This document shows, one piece after another, positions 22,691-36,065 of a DNA stretch of 64,000 nucleotides. Positions within the stretch are counted from its first letter, which is position 1; the number at the start of each line of letters is the position of its first letter. Location: contig CM032229.1 in the NCBI GenBank assembly GCA_019009955.1, positions 143,667,501 to 143,731,500 on the forward strand, written 5' to 3'. The DNA comes from Riptortus pedestris. Taxonomy: Eukaryota; Arthropoda; Insecta; Hemiptera; Alydidae. The notes beneath the pieces were generated by a model. It saw only the letters and a program-made list of their open reading frames with translations, did no database searches and was not told where the DNA came from. The translations under genes were made by a program, and so were the position numbers.

Positions 22691-25600
22691 ATACCTTTCC
22701 ATATTTGATGTACTAATTCCGTGTACAAAACGCCCTCAAGGCAAATAAAAAGCCTGGAAGAGAATCGCCCCAAGGCGACTTAATAATTTGAATACCTTTT
22801 GGCCCATTACTATTTTATGTTTTAAGGGCCTGAAGTTTGCGAGCCGGGAGTGCGCCTTCTCTTAACACTGTTATTGGTGGATTAATATTTAATGTCATCC
22901 CCTATCGGCCAGGTAGCTGCTACTCATTCTATTTGGCCCAGTTCGGAGGGTGTGGTTTCTCTGGACGAGAGAAGTTCGACAGAGTTCGAGAGTATTGTTT
23001 AAAACCTATCTTGCGGTTCGGATTATAGTGCTCTTAAAGGATTAAAAAATACACTATTAGAAGTTCACACTGAGCTTTCACTCACCATTTATCGGCAGGA
23101 GGCATATGAATAATGGAGCCTACAAATAGCTTTTAATATGCAATGGTTTCCCTGAATTCTGCAACCTATAAATGTAGGTCTCCTGTGGAAGTTCTTCCTT
23201 AATAAGTGGAAGGGCTGTTTGCCATATTTAGGGGTGCGTCGTGAATAAATTGTGAGTAGAAGTCTTGAACCGACTCTTTGAATCTTTTAAATGCTTACTC
23301 TTGCGCAGATGTGTGTAACTTTCCTTCTCCTTTTACGAATTTATGCCGGAGAATGTGAATCGAATATTGGCCTCCAAAGCCCTGATTTCTTTTTCTCATT
23401 TAATCCCAAAAAGGAATACTGGAGGTGCTTATATTTTCTAATTAGCTTAATCAAATTCTTCAGGCAATTCTTCTTTGAAAGTAGTTATCTATTGAAAAAA
23501 CTTCCAACTAAATTCGTTAGTATAAGTAGTATAAATATCAATTTTTAAAATGATAATAAAGCAGCCCACAGTTAACCCTCATAGAAGCTAATAACTCGTG
23601 TCTTACCACTAATTGTATTATAACATTATCTAGAGAAGGTACCTTTCACCAGGAGGGTCATAAAAAGACCAAACGAAATCAAGATGGATATTCTTTTTGA
23701 TATTGCTAACGAGATGGCTTCCAAGTGAAACTTAGTTGTTTTGAAGACGGATACTAAGGTTATCCAAAAGTGACAGTACATATTCGAACTGTTTTCTTTC
23801 GATTGAGGGTTTCGTTATCGAATCCCCAAATATTGTCGAAAATCTCTTAAGAACACATTGCTAATGCAATCCATAAGAACTGCATCTTCAATCAGCCACA
23901 GAGGCAATAAGTGACAATTTCTTGCATATCTTATATTGGTTAATTAGAAGCCTTGAATATTACGATGTGGTCCAATGTAGTAGACATACGAATCTCTACT
24001 TCATACTACTATCGAAATGTACTCAGAAATCATTCGTTTGAACTTTGCTTACTATTCGCCGCATAAACCCTGAACTAAAGCTTTAATGTTTCCTACATAC
24101 CGCTCGAAAAGGCCTCCTTTTGGCTTTGAACGATGTTCTGGGTTACCTTGTACGTTAATGTGTACATTCCAGTGCTCTCGATAAACAAGCTTCTAGGTTC
24201 ATATTTAGTGATTATCATATTAAATAAAATGATCTGTCTCAAATTGGATGGAAAGAGATTTTAAGGTAGAATATCATATATCGGAAGAAATAAGTGGAAT
24301 ATATACATATAAAAAAACTTTCCGTTACGATGAAAATTATCAGTCAGTGTAAGAATTAAAAAAAAAATACATTTATTGATGTACATACATTTAACAATTT
24401 CTCTCTAATAGCACTCTGCCGGTAACATAGTCTGAGGCAAATAACAATATTCTACATTTCTCATTAACATCAAAAATTTGATTTTAAGCCATTAGTGGAT
24501 GAGTTAAATTAGGAATATACATAAGCCATTTAATAGTTAATATATTAACTTGAATGTAATACTTGTGAATGTGGAGAGGACAACTAACCCTTATAAAACA
24601 GACAAATACAATATTGCATGATATATTATCAATAATTGGCAGGGCTTTTGCATTTAAATATTAATGTTTGCGCTGTTTAATTTTAACTAACAATCCCTTG
24701 AATGATTAACTAACACTTGAGGCTTGGGATCCCGCTTTGCAAATGGCTGTCTGCGGCTTGCATTCATTACCCATAATACAAAATATTTCGGTTGCACATT
24801 TTCTTTTTGAACTAAAACCGTATAATTTTCCCTTTCAGGAAGCAATTTGGTCTTCACAGTCAAGAAATTTCAACATTCTGCCACAAGTGAGTGTTTTAGC
24901 TCTTATTCAGGGAGATAGCTATTTTTCTAACCCCATTTAAATTAATTTAAGATATCTCGGACAGCTTTACTAACTCATATATTCCTTTGATTGGTTACAA
25001 TTTATGTTACAGAATATATATACTTGCATTTGAATGAGTATTTCGAAAGACGTATGAATCATGAACTGATTGGTCCCACAAATGTTCAAATTTTGTACAT
25101 CTCTTATGAATTTCAATAATTAACACTAAAAGTTTTAACATGTATGTCAATTTTTAAAGAATGTCGTTTGTTTAAACTCTCTATTACGTTCATATGCGTG
25201 AGAATATATAAGTAGAGTTGTTATATTCCCCAAATTAGTCCTAGGAACAAACATTAAGTTAATAATTACAACTTCGCAATTTAGGAAATTCATTAGAGTA
25301 TAAATACTTGTTAAACTCTGTTTTTTGGATAAGACAGATCGCATTAACGACATTTAACTTGCACAGAAAAAAATACTCAATATTTTTAAAATGATCAAAC
25401 GACCAGCAAGAAAAATCCATTACAAAGTAGGTATACATAATTATTTAATATTCATAATAAAAATAATTTTTCCATTTGCCTTTTAAAAAAGTTTCTTTGT
25501 AGCAAGTTGCAAGATTATAGGTGAAATAATTGGGTTGCTTGTTTCATTTCAAAGGGGTTTTATAGTCTTTTAATTACCTGGGATTTGCTAGTTCTAAGGT

Positions 25601-26699
25601 CATTTATAAATTGCTACTTATTATTTAATTGTGTCTATTCATGTTATTATTTACAGTCAGATTAAGAACTATCTTTTTAATCATTGAATATGGGACTCAT
25701 AAAAATTGAAGAATTCAATTCATTATATAATACAATTTTTATATAACTCTTCATTTTTCCTTCATTAGTTTCTCATTGTATTTTCCATCTATAATAGTAC
25801 GTCATATTCTTCTAGAAACATTATTCGCAATATTATGCAATGTTTTATCAATGAGTCCATATCTGTACTAACATTGGCAATTGCTTACCCTAAGTTCCAA
25901 AAGCAACAAAGAGACCATCAGAGAACAACATGACAGGCAACTACCTGCAAAATTGACCAGTATAAGACCTAAATCGTAAAAAAATGGAAATTCACCAATA
26001 TAAATGGAATAATAAATTTCATCATAAAATTTCTACGAGTAAATCACCAAAAAATTAATAAGGGATTTAAATAAGCCAGGATATCTGTAATAAATCATCA
26101 GTTTTTCAAAAGAGGTCTCTTCCCTCATCGTTTGCAATCTATATCTTAATGATGAACGACATAAGAATCATATAGAAAACTTGAAGGAGGTTTTCCCGGC
26201 ATGTGTTAGTCATGGGATCCTTTAAGTGCTAGCGATGCCATTCACTGGTTCATTTTTATTTGATAAGACTGTTCATTTTCTAAGGCCTGTTTTTTTTTTT
26301 AGACTATTCTCTTTGTCCTTCCTTGGGATATTAATTTCGAAGTTGTTTTAATCCTATTTTCAGTATCTTGTTTTTTCAACGTTATCCTCATTTGCGTTCC
26401 CTTGAATGCCCCAATGGGTTGTAACCCAAAGGAATAATAATGGATATTTTTTAATTTACGTTTTTTTCAATGAAGGTAATAATCAGAAGGCACAGTACAT
26501 ATTCTCAGTTTTTCTTGTCTTATGAAAATGTGGTTATTTGACGGAAGAACAATTAGGAATATATGTTGATAAAAATCTCAGCATGTATGCACCATCAATT
26601 ACTTATGTCTCATTACTGAAAATCTTTGATCAGAAAAACTTTAAATCTTCTCGAATCCTTCTTCCACTATTACACGTAACTACCCTTAATTAATAATCA
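22691..26699. other. No convincing gene; mixed AT-rich sequence
   Basis: A moderately GC-rich patch around 22830-23030 contains TGTGGTTT (RUNX-like, near 22952), and one around 24060-24190 has no assignment. The rest is AT-rich. Short open frames (e.g. 23291-23548, 24737-24940) show no family motif. Confidence 0.4.
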
Positions 26700-27235
26700 G
26701 ACTACCCTCTGCCCCCACCACAACTCAATCCCATTGGGAAAAAGGTGAATCAGACAGGTTGTGCGCAATGAGCAATGAGATAAGTCGCCTATGACTAATC
26801 CTTGTTTCGTTTCTTCTAAAAACCTTTGACTACTACGCGTTCTCATGCATCCTTAATGGCGGTTGGTCGGCATTTTAAAAAGCGCGCCCGGCTCTAACCA
26901 CCCTCCCGATCGGGGTTGTTAATATTTAATACAGCTATTTAATTAATGTTTCACGACAGTTCCTAACTAAAAATCAATTGAACAAATTCAATGCTAGTTA
27001 TCCTTAACTCCGTCCGTGGATGTGGTGAATTATTAAGCCAGCCTTAGACACTCCTGACGAACGCTTTATGAAATCTTAACAGGATTAGAGTTAATTTTTC
27101 AGCTTAGCCAGAATACGTCGATGTATTGACATTAGAGCATCTGAAACAAAGGGGCCTTTTGATGATCAAAAATAAATAATTGTCTGACAGAGATGAAAGG
27201 ATTATGCATTCTTTAACAGCTGCGTTTTTAATTTA
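26700..27235. promoter_or_regulatory. Candidate enhancer-like island
   Basis: A GC-richer block with ATGGCGG (26856-26862, YY1/PHO core), GCGCGCCCGG near 26881, GGATTA at 27082-27087, and GGATTATGCAT (27199-27209), which joins a K50-homeodomain core to a POU-like ATGCAT. It also has an AACAAAGG/CTTTTGAT pair (about 27145-27162) that fits SOX/TCF-type sites. No coding frame. Motif-based call only. Confidence 0.3.
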
Positions 27236-27794
27236 ATATATTTTCAAAGGGCCGCTTCTAAACAATAGTTATCTCAAATAGAAATCAAAGTTCAATAAGA
27301 AAAACTAATTTCTCATTTACGAAACTACTATGCCCCCTGGAATTTGTTTTTTTTTTTTTTATTTTTCATAAAATCAAATTGAAAATCACCTCTATCAACA
27401 ATTAAATATTTCTAAACTTTCTTAAAGTTAGTATTTGCCTTTAAAAAAATGTTTACTCCCAAAGTTTTGTTTTAGCTTATATTTATTTAATTTCTTTGTG
27501 GCGAGCTATGTTATTTTCAATATGTATGCCGACTAATTTTATCACCCCGGTCTATTAGAAGCAAGTATATTTTTTCAGGCTCAAAAAAAGAAGAAGGGTT
27601 GTAACGGGTATACTTTCAGACCAACCTTGTTTATGTAACCAGTTTATTAATTAATCATACATTCATTCCGCTTAGCTCCTTACAAATATAAAGTGTAATC
27701 TTTATTTGTTGACATTTAATTCGATTATGTCGTATCCGTAAATCGATATTTTGAATAAAAACTTCTCGAAGTGAAAATATCTGTTGTTACCCTG
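27236..27794. other. No gene seen
   Basis: AT-rich sequence with a T run near 27347. Confidence 0.5.
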
Positions 27795-28065
27795 TGAAAA
27801 TCACACATCCACTATCCAGTATTATGTATGTTATGTAACAGTGAATATATCTCATTTATTACCCAGAATTTTTCAATGAAAATATCACGCCTACTATCAA
27901 GTATGATATAGTAAAAATAACAAACTTATTGTCCAGTGTATTACACTTAATATATTACAACTATTATGTATTGTATTGCAAAGACAATGTCTCATCTATT
28001 ATCCAGTATTTTACAGCGGCCAGTTTATTACACGGATAATTTCTCACTTTTTCTACAGTATACAA
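27795..28065. repeat. Degenerate tandem repeat built on a TATTATCCAGTATTTTACA-like core
   Basis: Related cores recur at about 27811 (ACTATCCAGTATTATGTA), 27856 (TTATTACCCAGAATTTTTCA), 27892 (TACTATCAAGTATGATATA), 27927 (TTATTGTCCAGTGTATTACA), 27996 (CTATTATCCAGTATTTTACA) and more weakly 28024. Unit spacing is irregular (about 35-70 bp). This is an old minisatellite-like array that has decayed. Confidence 0.45.
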
Positions 28066-28442
28066 CAATAAAAAATCCTTCCATAAAACAGATTTTACCG
28101 ACCAGTGCGTTTACCTCATTTATGACGGAACACACTGCATGTCTTGTATTTGGGATCTTGGTTGATAAGAATGATAGAGGAATACTTCGGCTAAACGGAG
28201 CAGTGACTGAACCTGGTATAACGTTTAAATTGTGCCAGAAGGCAAAGGGAAACCACTGTCTGAGGTTTCTCCATTATAAGCGGGATGCAAGTCACCAAAC
28301 TTTGAATAGTTGCTCTATTTTTAGCAGGCATCCCTATGGTTTCAGACAGCAACTCTTCTATTTTCTTCATTTGTTGGCATTAAGCATGAGTTCCTTCAAT
28401 ATTAAAAAGAAAAAAAATTACGAAACTCAAGAAATACATTAA
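28066..28442 (+). other. Moderate-GC block with the window's longest open frame; not recognised
   Basis: A 158-codon frame spans 27966-28442, but its first 35 codons lie in the degenerate tandem array and it matches no family I know. A frame of this length is only mildly unusual for 64 kb of such DNA. AGAAGGCAAAGGGAAACCAC (28237-28256) resembles a motif seen in 5' parts of some animal retroelements. The block may be an old retroelement fragment. Confidence 0.25.
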
Positions 28443-30814
28443 AAGGAGAAAAGGAGATGAAAACGATGTAATATATTAATATGGTAGCCTAGTAGTTCAC
28501 AATAATACAGTACAGAAAGAAAAAGGACGAACTAAAATGATGGATGCGTGGTTTATATTAATGAAAAATCAACTTCTCCATATTTGAGGCGACTGAAGAT
28601 TATGTCTTCTGCTTTATTCAGCGCCCTCTGTCGAATCAACGGGAATAATTATAATTTCATTTTTCTTCCAACGTCTTCTTGCCTTTTTTTCTCTACTTTA
28701 GCATTCGTTTCCGCCGTGAATTATGCATCAAAGAAAGAAGCGGCATTAATGTCTGGTTATTAGCCGTACACTCTTGTTTAGGAGTTAGTTTTTTAATTTT
28801 GTATATTCTCTTTTTACCACATCAAGCCCTTTATAATATATGTTGAGATGTCTCCAGTTGTTTACCTTTGTTTATATTCTACTTGTATTAACATGCTCAA
28901 ACTAATTTCTCTTCTTGCACTGATGAATATTTATAATCCGTTAAGAGTTTTCATGTCTGTAGCAATTTTTGGTTTTGCTCGTAAGATGACTAAGAAAATT
29001 TATCCTTAAATCGTCAATTTATTTTTATTTTTATAAGGCGTAACAAAAAATATCGTTGGGCTAGAAATATATTTTACAATATAATAAATATTTAAAATAC
29101 ATTTTTGAAAGTAGTGACGAACTCTTTTTTATTTTTTCTTAATTTCATTTTGTATTTGCTGCAACAAAATCATCTTTGTGGCACTGACGGTCTTACAGGA
29201 ACATGATCAACCAAATGGCTCAGTCAGACCACATTTTCATCTTCATATTTGCTCAGAACATCCCTAATATACCTAAATTGTAGAAATTTCTTTTAGTATG
29301 CATAATATTGTGTTGACTGGCGTATGAGGCATTAATAAAAGTAAGAATAAACGTATGGAGTAACAAAATAAATATAGGACTTATTTTTATTTCCGACTCA
29401 ACAATGAAATTCTTTGTCAAATCATTTATTAATATTGTATAAAGTTATATTATTCGAGTATTAAAATCAATGAGATTTTGTTAAACAGTTGGTTCCTGAA
29501 AAAGGTTCTCTACATTGTCCAAAGGTATTAATGTCTGAATTGGTTTAATTTAATAGTGTATGAACAAATTATATTACTGTTATATTTTTATTTCAATTAA
29601 ATACTGTTTTAGGGAATAAAAAACCCCAATATGTTCTAGATTGCTTTATTGGCCCTTCATATTTCATTTCTCCATAAGCACGACTCCAATACCTCTGATG
29701 AGACAATTTCTACGATAAAGTTGTTGTTGAGTATTGTCAATAATAAAGGATAATATTATAGAGTATTATTGTGAATATTGACCAGAAATGATATAAGGTT
29801 ATGTTCCGTTCCAGGCGACCTTAACCTGAACGGGTTGGTGTTTTCAATTTGTTGATTTTATGCTTCAAAACTAGTTTATCAAATCATACTAATAATAAAA
29901 CGACTTCGAAAAAGTTAATTTTTTTTTCACTAATCCTTTATTGATAAAGGTAGCATAGCAAGTGCTGTTGGATAAGTTCAGTAAAGGATTAAAAAATGTC
30001 TGTGATACAAGTTATCTCAATATAAAATTAATTTGAAGTCGTCCATTCTCCTATTTTGTTCCTCTCCTCTATACTCTTACCTACTTTCTGTCGTTTACCA
30101 TAGTATTAAATATAACCGATAGGCAAACAGTAATCCATAATAATGTATAATGACGCTAAATTGTACTGCAATTATAGTTTGTTTTTATTCAGAATTCTCA
30201 CTGAAAACTGAAACATTTCCTCAAGTTTTAATCAATATAGAAAACTAGAAACAAGACGCCTACGTTCAATGGTAGCTTTATCGATTCCCTACATTAAATA
30301 TGCAGTAATTATTTTCAGAATTACATGTTCAAGGCATCGTTATTGATTACTTAATTAATCTAATATATAATTGACGTTCTAATTTCATAATCCACGGGAA
30401 ATAATATAGGCTAATGGCGGGCATAAAGAAATATCTAATGACAAATAATATAGTTTTTCTGGGCTCTAGAATCGATCAACTATTGTTTCGTTTATCTAAA
30501 AAGAATGCAAAGGCAAACCAAGTTGATTAGTTAGATGTCTTTTATCCTTGTGGCCGAGATAATTCTTCAAGTCGTGAACCAAAATCTGTATAATGGTAAA
30601 TTTTGTAAATTGAGGCAAAGTGAAATGGAATTATCATAATCTAATTAATCAACATACTGTCGAAAACCATAAAAACAATCAAAATGTGAAGCCATTTAAT
30701 TGTAGGATTACCATGACATATTTTCTAACTTCTGCAAAACTCTTTTGTGGTAGTAATTTCTTAATGATATTTCATTCTTAAATCCTTTTCAGATCATCTT
30801 ATTTAAATTCAAAA
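28443..30814. other. No gene seen; AT-rich
   Basis: Nothing recognised except ATGGCGG at 30414-30420. Low-complexity A/T DNA. Confidence 0.5.
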
Positions 30815-31146
30815 ACATTTTTTTTTCGAAAAACTCTTAATTTCTCCGTTGTGCGTCGGGTTAAAAATATTGTATAGAATCAATCTTATTGGAAATGTTC
30901 TATTAATGTTATTATCTACGTTCCTTCGCTACCTTTATTATTAACCAAGATATTGACATTGTTTAGTTTTCGGCTATCTATCAGTAAACCCCCACTCATA
31001 TACATTTCATATTAACAAAAAGCTATTATATTATGAATCACTTTATTTCAAGCCTAACTACCAAATATTGTTCTCATTGAACCATTATGTTTTGAGATAA
31101 ATGCAAATGTTTTAAGTTAACGCAACCCCTACGTGACGGACTTTTT
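30815..31146 (+). mobile_element. Diverged 3' part of the palindrome/(TA)n element
   Basis: ATTGTATAGAATCAATCTTATT, a 'ttattaaccaagatattgacatt' segment and the end block AACGCAACCCCTACGTGACGGACTTTTT match the second half and right end of the 11.8-kb copy in order. The palindrome end and TA tract are absent. Confidence 0.55.
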
Positions 31147-31479
31147 CTATTTGGCATTTATCAAAAGCCGGAGCCCATTTAATTGCAAAGATTATGCCCG
31201 TTTCGGTGTTCTAACCCAATAGTTGGGTGTCCTTACTGCTACGCCATCTTCTCTGTTGATCTGCATTCACTCCTGCCTTGAGGTTCTTCTTCGTAGAGGA
31301 GTAGATCATTCCTTTTATTCATTGAGACAGTTCACACTCGGTTTTATACTCTGCTTCCTCTCCGGAGAGGTAAATCAAACACCTTTTTGCAGAGCATATT
31401 TCGCCATGTCCCTGTGGATGCATCTTTTATATCATGTCTAATAGTTTGTCCAGAAATAAAGCTTCTGGGTCCTCCGAGT
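31147..31479. other. Moderate-GC sequence, no gene recognised
   Basis: Short open frame at 31223-31441 without family motifs. Nothing assignable. Confidence 0.4.
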
Positions 31480-31920
31480 AGGATTCAATTTATGTTTATG
31501 CCCCTGAAATGTGTGTGGGGAGCACTATGTTCAATATTTTATCAACTGAGCGCCGTTACGGCCATCGCGGATATAATAATTATAGATAAAAAGACAATGA
31601 TTTGTTAGGCTCGGTTTGGCTGTCGGTGGTACGGCCGTTGTAATAAAGAGGGTTACGGGGGGGGGGGGCACGAGCGGTTATTAGAATGCAGATTAGATAA
31701 TCAGAATTATAGTCGAACAGGAGAGAGAGAGAGAGTGTATAGGGTGTCTGTTTTACGGCACGGGTTGGTCATTGTAAATGTCTGCTATGTAGAGAGATGT
31801 GGACAATTACAGTATGGCGGTGGGTTACGGTTTAAAACCTTCAATGTACCTCCCCCACTATCTCTACATCACCTATCGCTTATAGTCTATACTCACCCTA
31901 CGGCAATCCCCATATAGCTT
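31480..31920. promoter_or_regulatory. Candidate regulatory island with GAGA tract and YY1/PHO-like sites
   Basis: Holds GGCCATCGCGG (near 31560), ATGGCGG (31814-31820), a run of 12 G at 31657-31668, and a (GA) tract near 31723-31735. GAGA and PHO/YY1 cores together are typical of Polycomb-response-type elements in insects. The combination is suggestive only. No coding frame. Confidence 0.25.
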
Positions 31921-33232
31921 ATGGCTCAACCTGGTGTTCACCAAGGATCACTGTTTATACCTTCTTTTTTTTAAATTTCTATAAATAACTAAAAATCGCA
32001 TTAGTAATTTTTCTCCACAAATTTCATCACCTAAGAATTCTACAGCATTCCTGAATACAAATACTGCCAATGGTCCTCGATATCAAACACTAGTCGTTCG
32101 TCAAATGGTTTAGCCAAGTGGAATGTTTGAATTTTAGGATAACGTTCTTAAAAAGCTATCATAGTATTTAGTTATGCTCCTCGAGAGGTTGAGCACCGTG
32201 AATCGCCTACCAGTGAATGAAGTATTTTGTGAAGAAACTTAAATTGAAATTTTACCCTTTGAGAATGATTCACGGACATGTCGCACAATATCCCTGCAAA
32301 TTTTGTATCTAGTTTGCTTTCTAAAAGTTTCGATTTAGTTTTCTTTCATTAAAAAAAATCTTGTCACCTCCTTTCCTTGCGTTTAGAGTAAAAATTAAAG
32401 CGTCGGGTGATGCTTTTGCTAGCATTACAGTTGGATGTGAAACACAAAACCTGGTATTGATTTGGTTGACTGCTCGTGTAAGTTAAGACACCGGAGGAAT
32501 TTCTTTTATTTGAAGTTTCAGATTATTAAGCATATATTTAGTAATGTGGAAGCATTGAGGTGTTTAAAATTTGAACAGATATAACTTTATATAAGGTTGA
32601 GAAAACAGTTATTACAACTTTGGTTTTTATTTCAGTACAGGTTATCATTTCAAATGTTGTCAATTAAACAATTAATAAACTCTATTTTATTGTTATCTTA
32701 TTGTGTTAAATGGACTTCATTTTTCGGCCGGATACAGATCAGAACAAAGATTTGACAAATTAATTATATCTTTAAAATACACATTTATTGAAACTTTTTG
32801 TGCAACAGGTTTTTAAGCCTACATTTTTTATGGCATGCTCAAGAGTCCCATGTTCAGTATGGAGTTGGAGAAATAAAATATTAATAATAGGAATTGCATT
32901 TAGAGTTTCCAAGAATATTTTTCTTTGACAAAGCCGACTGGCACTGACTAATTTAAAGATTACCGCAGGAGTCACGTTTTCTGTGGGAAAAGTACTGAAT
33001 TAAACAGTCGATATGTGGCCATTATGACATCATAATTCCATGACTTATTTAATGGTTGCCGCTCCTTTATTACTTCAAAGTTCAAACATTCTGACCAAAG
33101 GTTACACACCTCGGAATATTGTGACACGACTCGAGATCCAACCGACTATCATTCCATAGGCTACAATTTGAATTCAATGGAGGTTTAAATTGGGAAGTTG
33201 GTTTCTTGAAATTCAACATTTCCTTTTATAAG
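31921..33232. other. No gene seen
   Basis: AT-rich sequence; short open frame 32772-32975 on the minus strand has no recognised motif. Confidence 0.45.
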
Positions 33233-33233
33233 C

Positions 33234-33285
33234 TTTAACTGAGAAGTTTTTATTGATTATGTACAATAAAAACTTCTCAGTTAAA
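33234..33285. repeat. 22-bp perfect inverted repeat next to SINE tail
   Basis: The arm at 33234-33255 is the exact reverse complement of 33264-33285, with an 8-base loop. The right arm abuts the tail of the SINE copy that follows. Confidence 0.85.
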
Positions 33286-33490
33286 AGTTATTATTTATTA
33301 ACGTACACTTTGTGTCGCTAAGGGGACGGGTTATATACAGGGTACCACCCTTAACTCTAGCCAGGATGTGACTTAGGATTTTATTTAGTGAGTCTACACT
33401 AAATAAATTTTTCGGGTGAGAATCGAACCAAGAAGGTTTACCAAGTGGAATTAAGACCAACACCTTAACTCACATGGCTTACCTGAGACC
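33286..33490 (-). mobile_element. tRNA-Leu-like SINE, full-length copy
   Basis: On the minus strand the element starts with a tRNA-like head: TAAGCCATGTGAGTTAAGG (A-box region, cf. tRNA-Leu 'TGGCCGAGTGGTTAAGG') and GGTTCGATTCTCACC (B-box). The two starts are about 52 bases apart, which fits a class II tRNA with a long variable arm. Next come the body hairpin TTTATTTAGTG/CACTAAATAAAAT, the TCC-GGCTAGA and GGTACC blocks, and a tail TTAATAAATAATAA. Such elements are transcribed by RNA polymerase III and moved by a partner LINE. Confidence 0.8.
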
Positions 33491-34157
33491 CCTAAAAATA
33501 TAAGAGACAAAATATATAGACCTGGTGTAATTCTTGTTCAATGTCAATTATATTATTCAAATATAGCAAATATTCATTTTTATAAAATGGATATATGTCT
33601 TTCTTACCTTCTATTTTTATAATATTCCTTACTCTCCTTATATGCTTACGTAGCATTCCCTTGTTCAAAGTATACTATTAATTAATTCCCTGTACGAAGG
33701 AAAATACCCCAAATATATTTTTGGTTTTTAGATTTCAACTAATCAACTGTTACGAGCCTCCCTGCACATTACTCAAAAATGGCTAGCCTTAGAATGTTGC
33801 AATGTCATATTTGGCAATAGATATAACGCCTATTCTTGAACCACCCTTTCGAACGAAATCGACTATGAGTGAGAGGAAGAGTTAGAAGAGAGTAAATATA
33901 AAAATAAATTAACTTTCTCCAAACGTACAAGGGATAGAGAATATTCATATGGGACCTCTTTTTATTTTATTATAAAGAGATCTATAAATTATGTACCATG
34001 GCATTGGAACGAAGATATCAAATATCACTATCAAATGATATACTTTTAAATGAAATGCAACTAAACGTTCTGTTTATTTATTTTAATAGGAGAACAAAGA
34101 AGACTTGTGGTGCCCAAATCAGATTATTTTTCTCTATATAATTAAATAGACTTAATC

Positions 34158-34159
<2 letters not shown>
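33491..34159. other. No gene seen
   Basis: AT-rich sequence; nothing recognised. Confidence 0.5.

Positions 34160-34160
<1 letters not shown>

Positions 34161-34209
<49 letters not shown>
34161..34209. repeat. (AT)n microsatellite
   Basis: About 24 AT units. The flanks do not match the mobile element that carries TA tracts elsewhere. Confidence 0.9.
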
Positions 34210-34214
<5 letters not shown>

Positions 34215-35914
34215 AAAGTAAGCTTAGCTTAAAATATGATAGTTAATGGATTAATTTTAATTTTGAATAACGAAATATTCCATAAAACCAATAGGTGGTT
34301 TATGTTAGCATAAACGGATTTGTATGTGCTCTTAGTTCTTTGTGTTTGAATTATTACTTTAAGCCTTTTGAGTGAGTCTTTACATTACCGTTATTCCACT
34401 AAAAGTTATATTTGGGAGAAAAAATTATTAAGAAAAAACGTGGTTTCTATAATGTGTATGAAGAAGTAGGCGAGCAGAAATGTCGGTTGTAGCATAGTAA
34501 TTGGGCTGATCTGCTGGTAACGCAATATAACAGATGTCTTTAACCATATTAATGCCATTTCAGGAAATTTGGTTATCGGACCCTCCAGGGAATTTCCTAT
34601 TCTTTGGCCATCTGATAATTCACTTTACAATTTCTCTTTTCTTTTTTTCCAGTTCTTTTTTTTTTAAAGGGCCTCCCCCCATTCTAAGTTCTGAATGTCA
34701 ACTGCTCTCGTCCCTTTTACTTATTTTACTAATTTGGAAACGCGTTTGAGCAATTTAAATTGGCTATGGAAATCTAATTGACATATTGTTTAATTTATTA
34801 TTTGAAAAAGTATAGTGGTAATATCAGACGAATCGCAATGAGACACTTGGGAATTGTAGTGTTTTCTTTTTCTTTTTTTTCCATTTATATTATCAGAGTT
34901 AATAATAAGTATCTTTATAAGTCACAAAACGGAGCTTTATAATTCATAAGTAAGACAAGCAAAACAAGCCCATCGCCCATGGGGCGAGACAAAAATAAGA
35001 ATACGTTGTAATAAAGTAATTAATATATTAAAAATTAAAAAACTGAGCAACATATTAAATATTATTAAACGTAAAAGTGAAGTGTTAGGTTTCATGAGAA
35101 ATATTTGTTATAATGGCTTTCCCGAACTTTCTTAGCACTTTTGACCTGAGCTTGAAATAATGTTTGACAGCCTGAAATTACTTTCCAAACAAAAAAGAGC
35201 GATTAGTTAAGAAGTAGACCCTTCTACATTTTATTGAATGCTTAACTTATGAAGTTTTAAAATACAATGTAGAACACCCATTTATAACTAATTACGATTT
35301 TTTATCGTACCCTTGCAAACTAATTTTAATAGTCAAGCAATTGCAGATTATTCATTGAGTCAGTATCTTAACTAACATTTTATAACATTATATTATGAAA
35401 TAAAAAAAAATGTAATTTTAAAATAATAAGACTGATTTAATGAGATATCGAGAAATAGTTAATTTTAATGTTTGACAGAATCCTCAGCTTAAGTGATTTC
35501 GTTCAGAATTGAAACTTCATTAATATACTATCTATCATGTTTCTAAAAATTACTGTTTTTACTGTATTTTAGAGACGTGTAAGATGTTAGTGTTAGTTTT
35601 TAAATAATTTCCTCTAAAATAAAAGAACTTCTGAGATCACCTATAAGATAGGTACAGTTTCTCTAAATGCCAGAATTATTGAATTGTTTGAATTACAGAA
35701 AAAAAAACAGTTGTAGATCCTATTGCTGTTTCTCAAGATTGTTGGTCTCTTCGAAAGACGAAAACAAAAATAATAAGTTTAATTAAGGTATTGTGTTTGT
35801 TCAGCAAGTAAACTATTGTCCACAATGTCGGTTACTAGCTAATTGTCGAGTACACTTGGTCACCTGGAAATTTATAAGTAATTACTTTGTATAACAGTCA
35901 ACAGGCTTGAAGAT
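34210..35914. other. No gene seen; AT-rich
   Basis: Nothing recognised. Confidence 0.5.
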
Positions 35915-36065
35915 GTTGTTTTAGCGACGAAAGCGCTTCCCCAATCAGCCGTAACAACCGCATGCACCGACATTAATGGCAATTAAACAATTGTTAAAGT
36001 CATCAATGTGCGTACCCAGCAAATAACGTGTTGGACCAAGTCAGGTGGGATGTGAATATCCATCC
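35915..36065. promoter_or_regulatory. Candidate conserved element with RUNX and SOX/E-box-like sites
   Basis: AACCGCA (35956-35962) is a RUNX core. CATTAATGG and the 10-bp palindrome AACAATTGTT (35986-35995), a possible SOX dimer or E-box, follow closely. More complex than its flanks. Motif evidence only. Confidence 0.22.
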
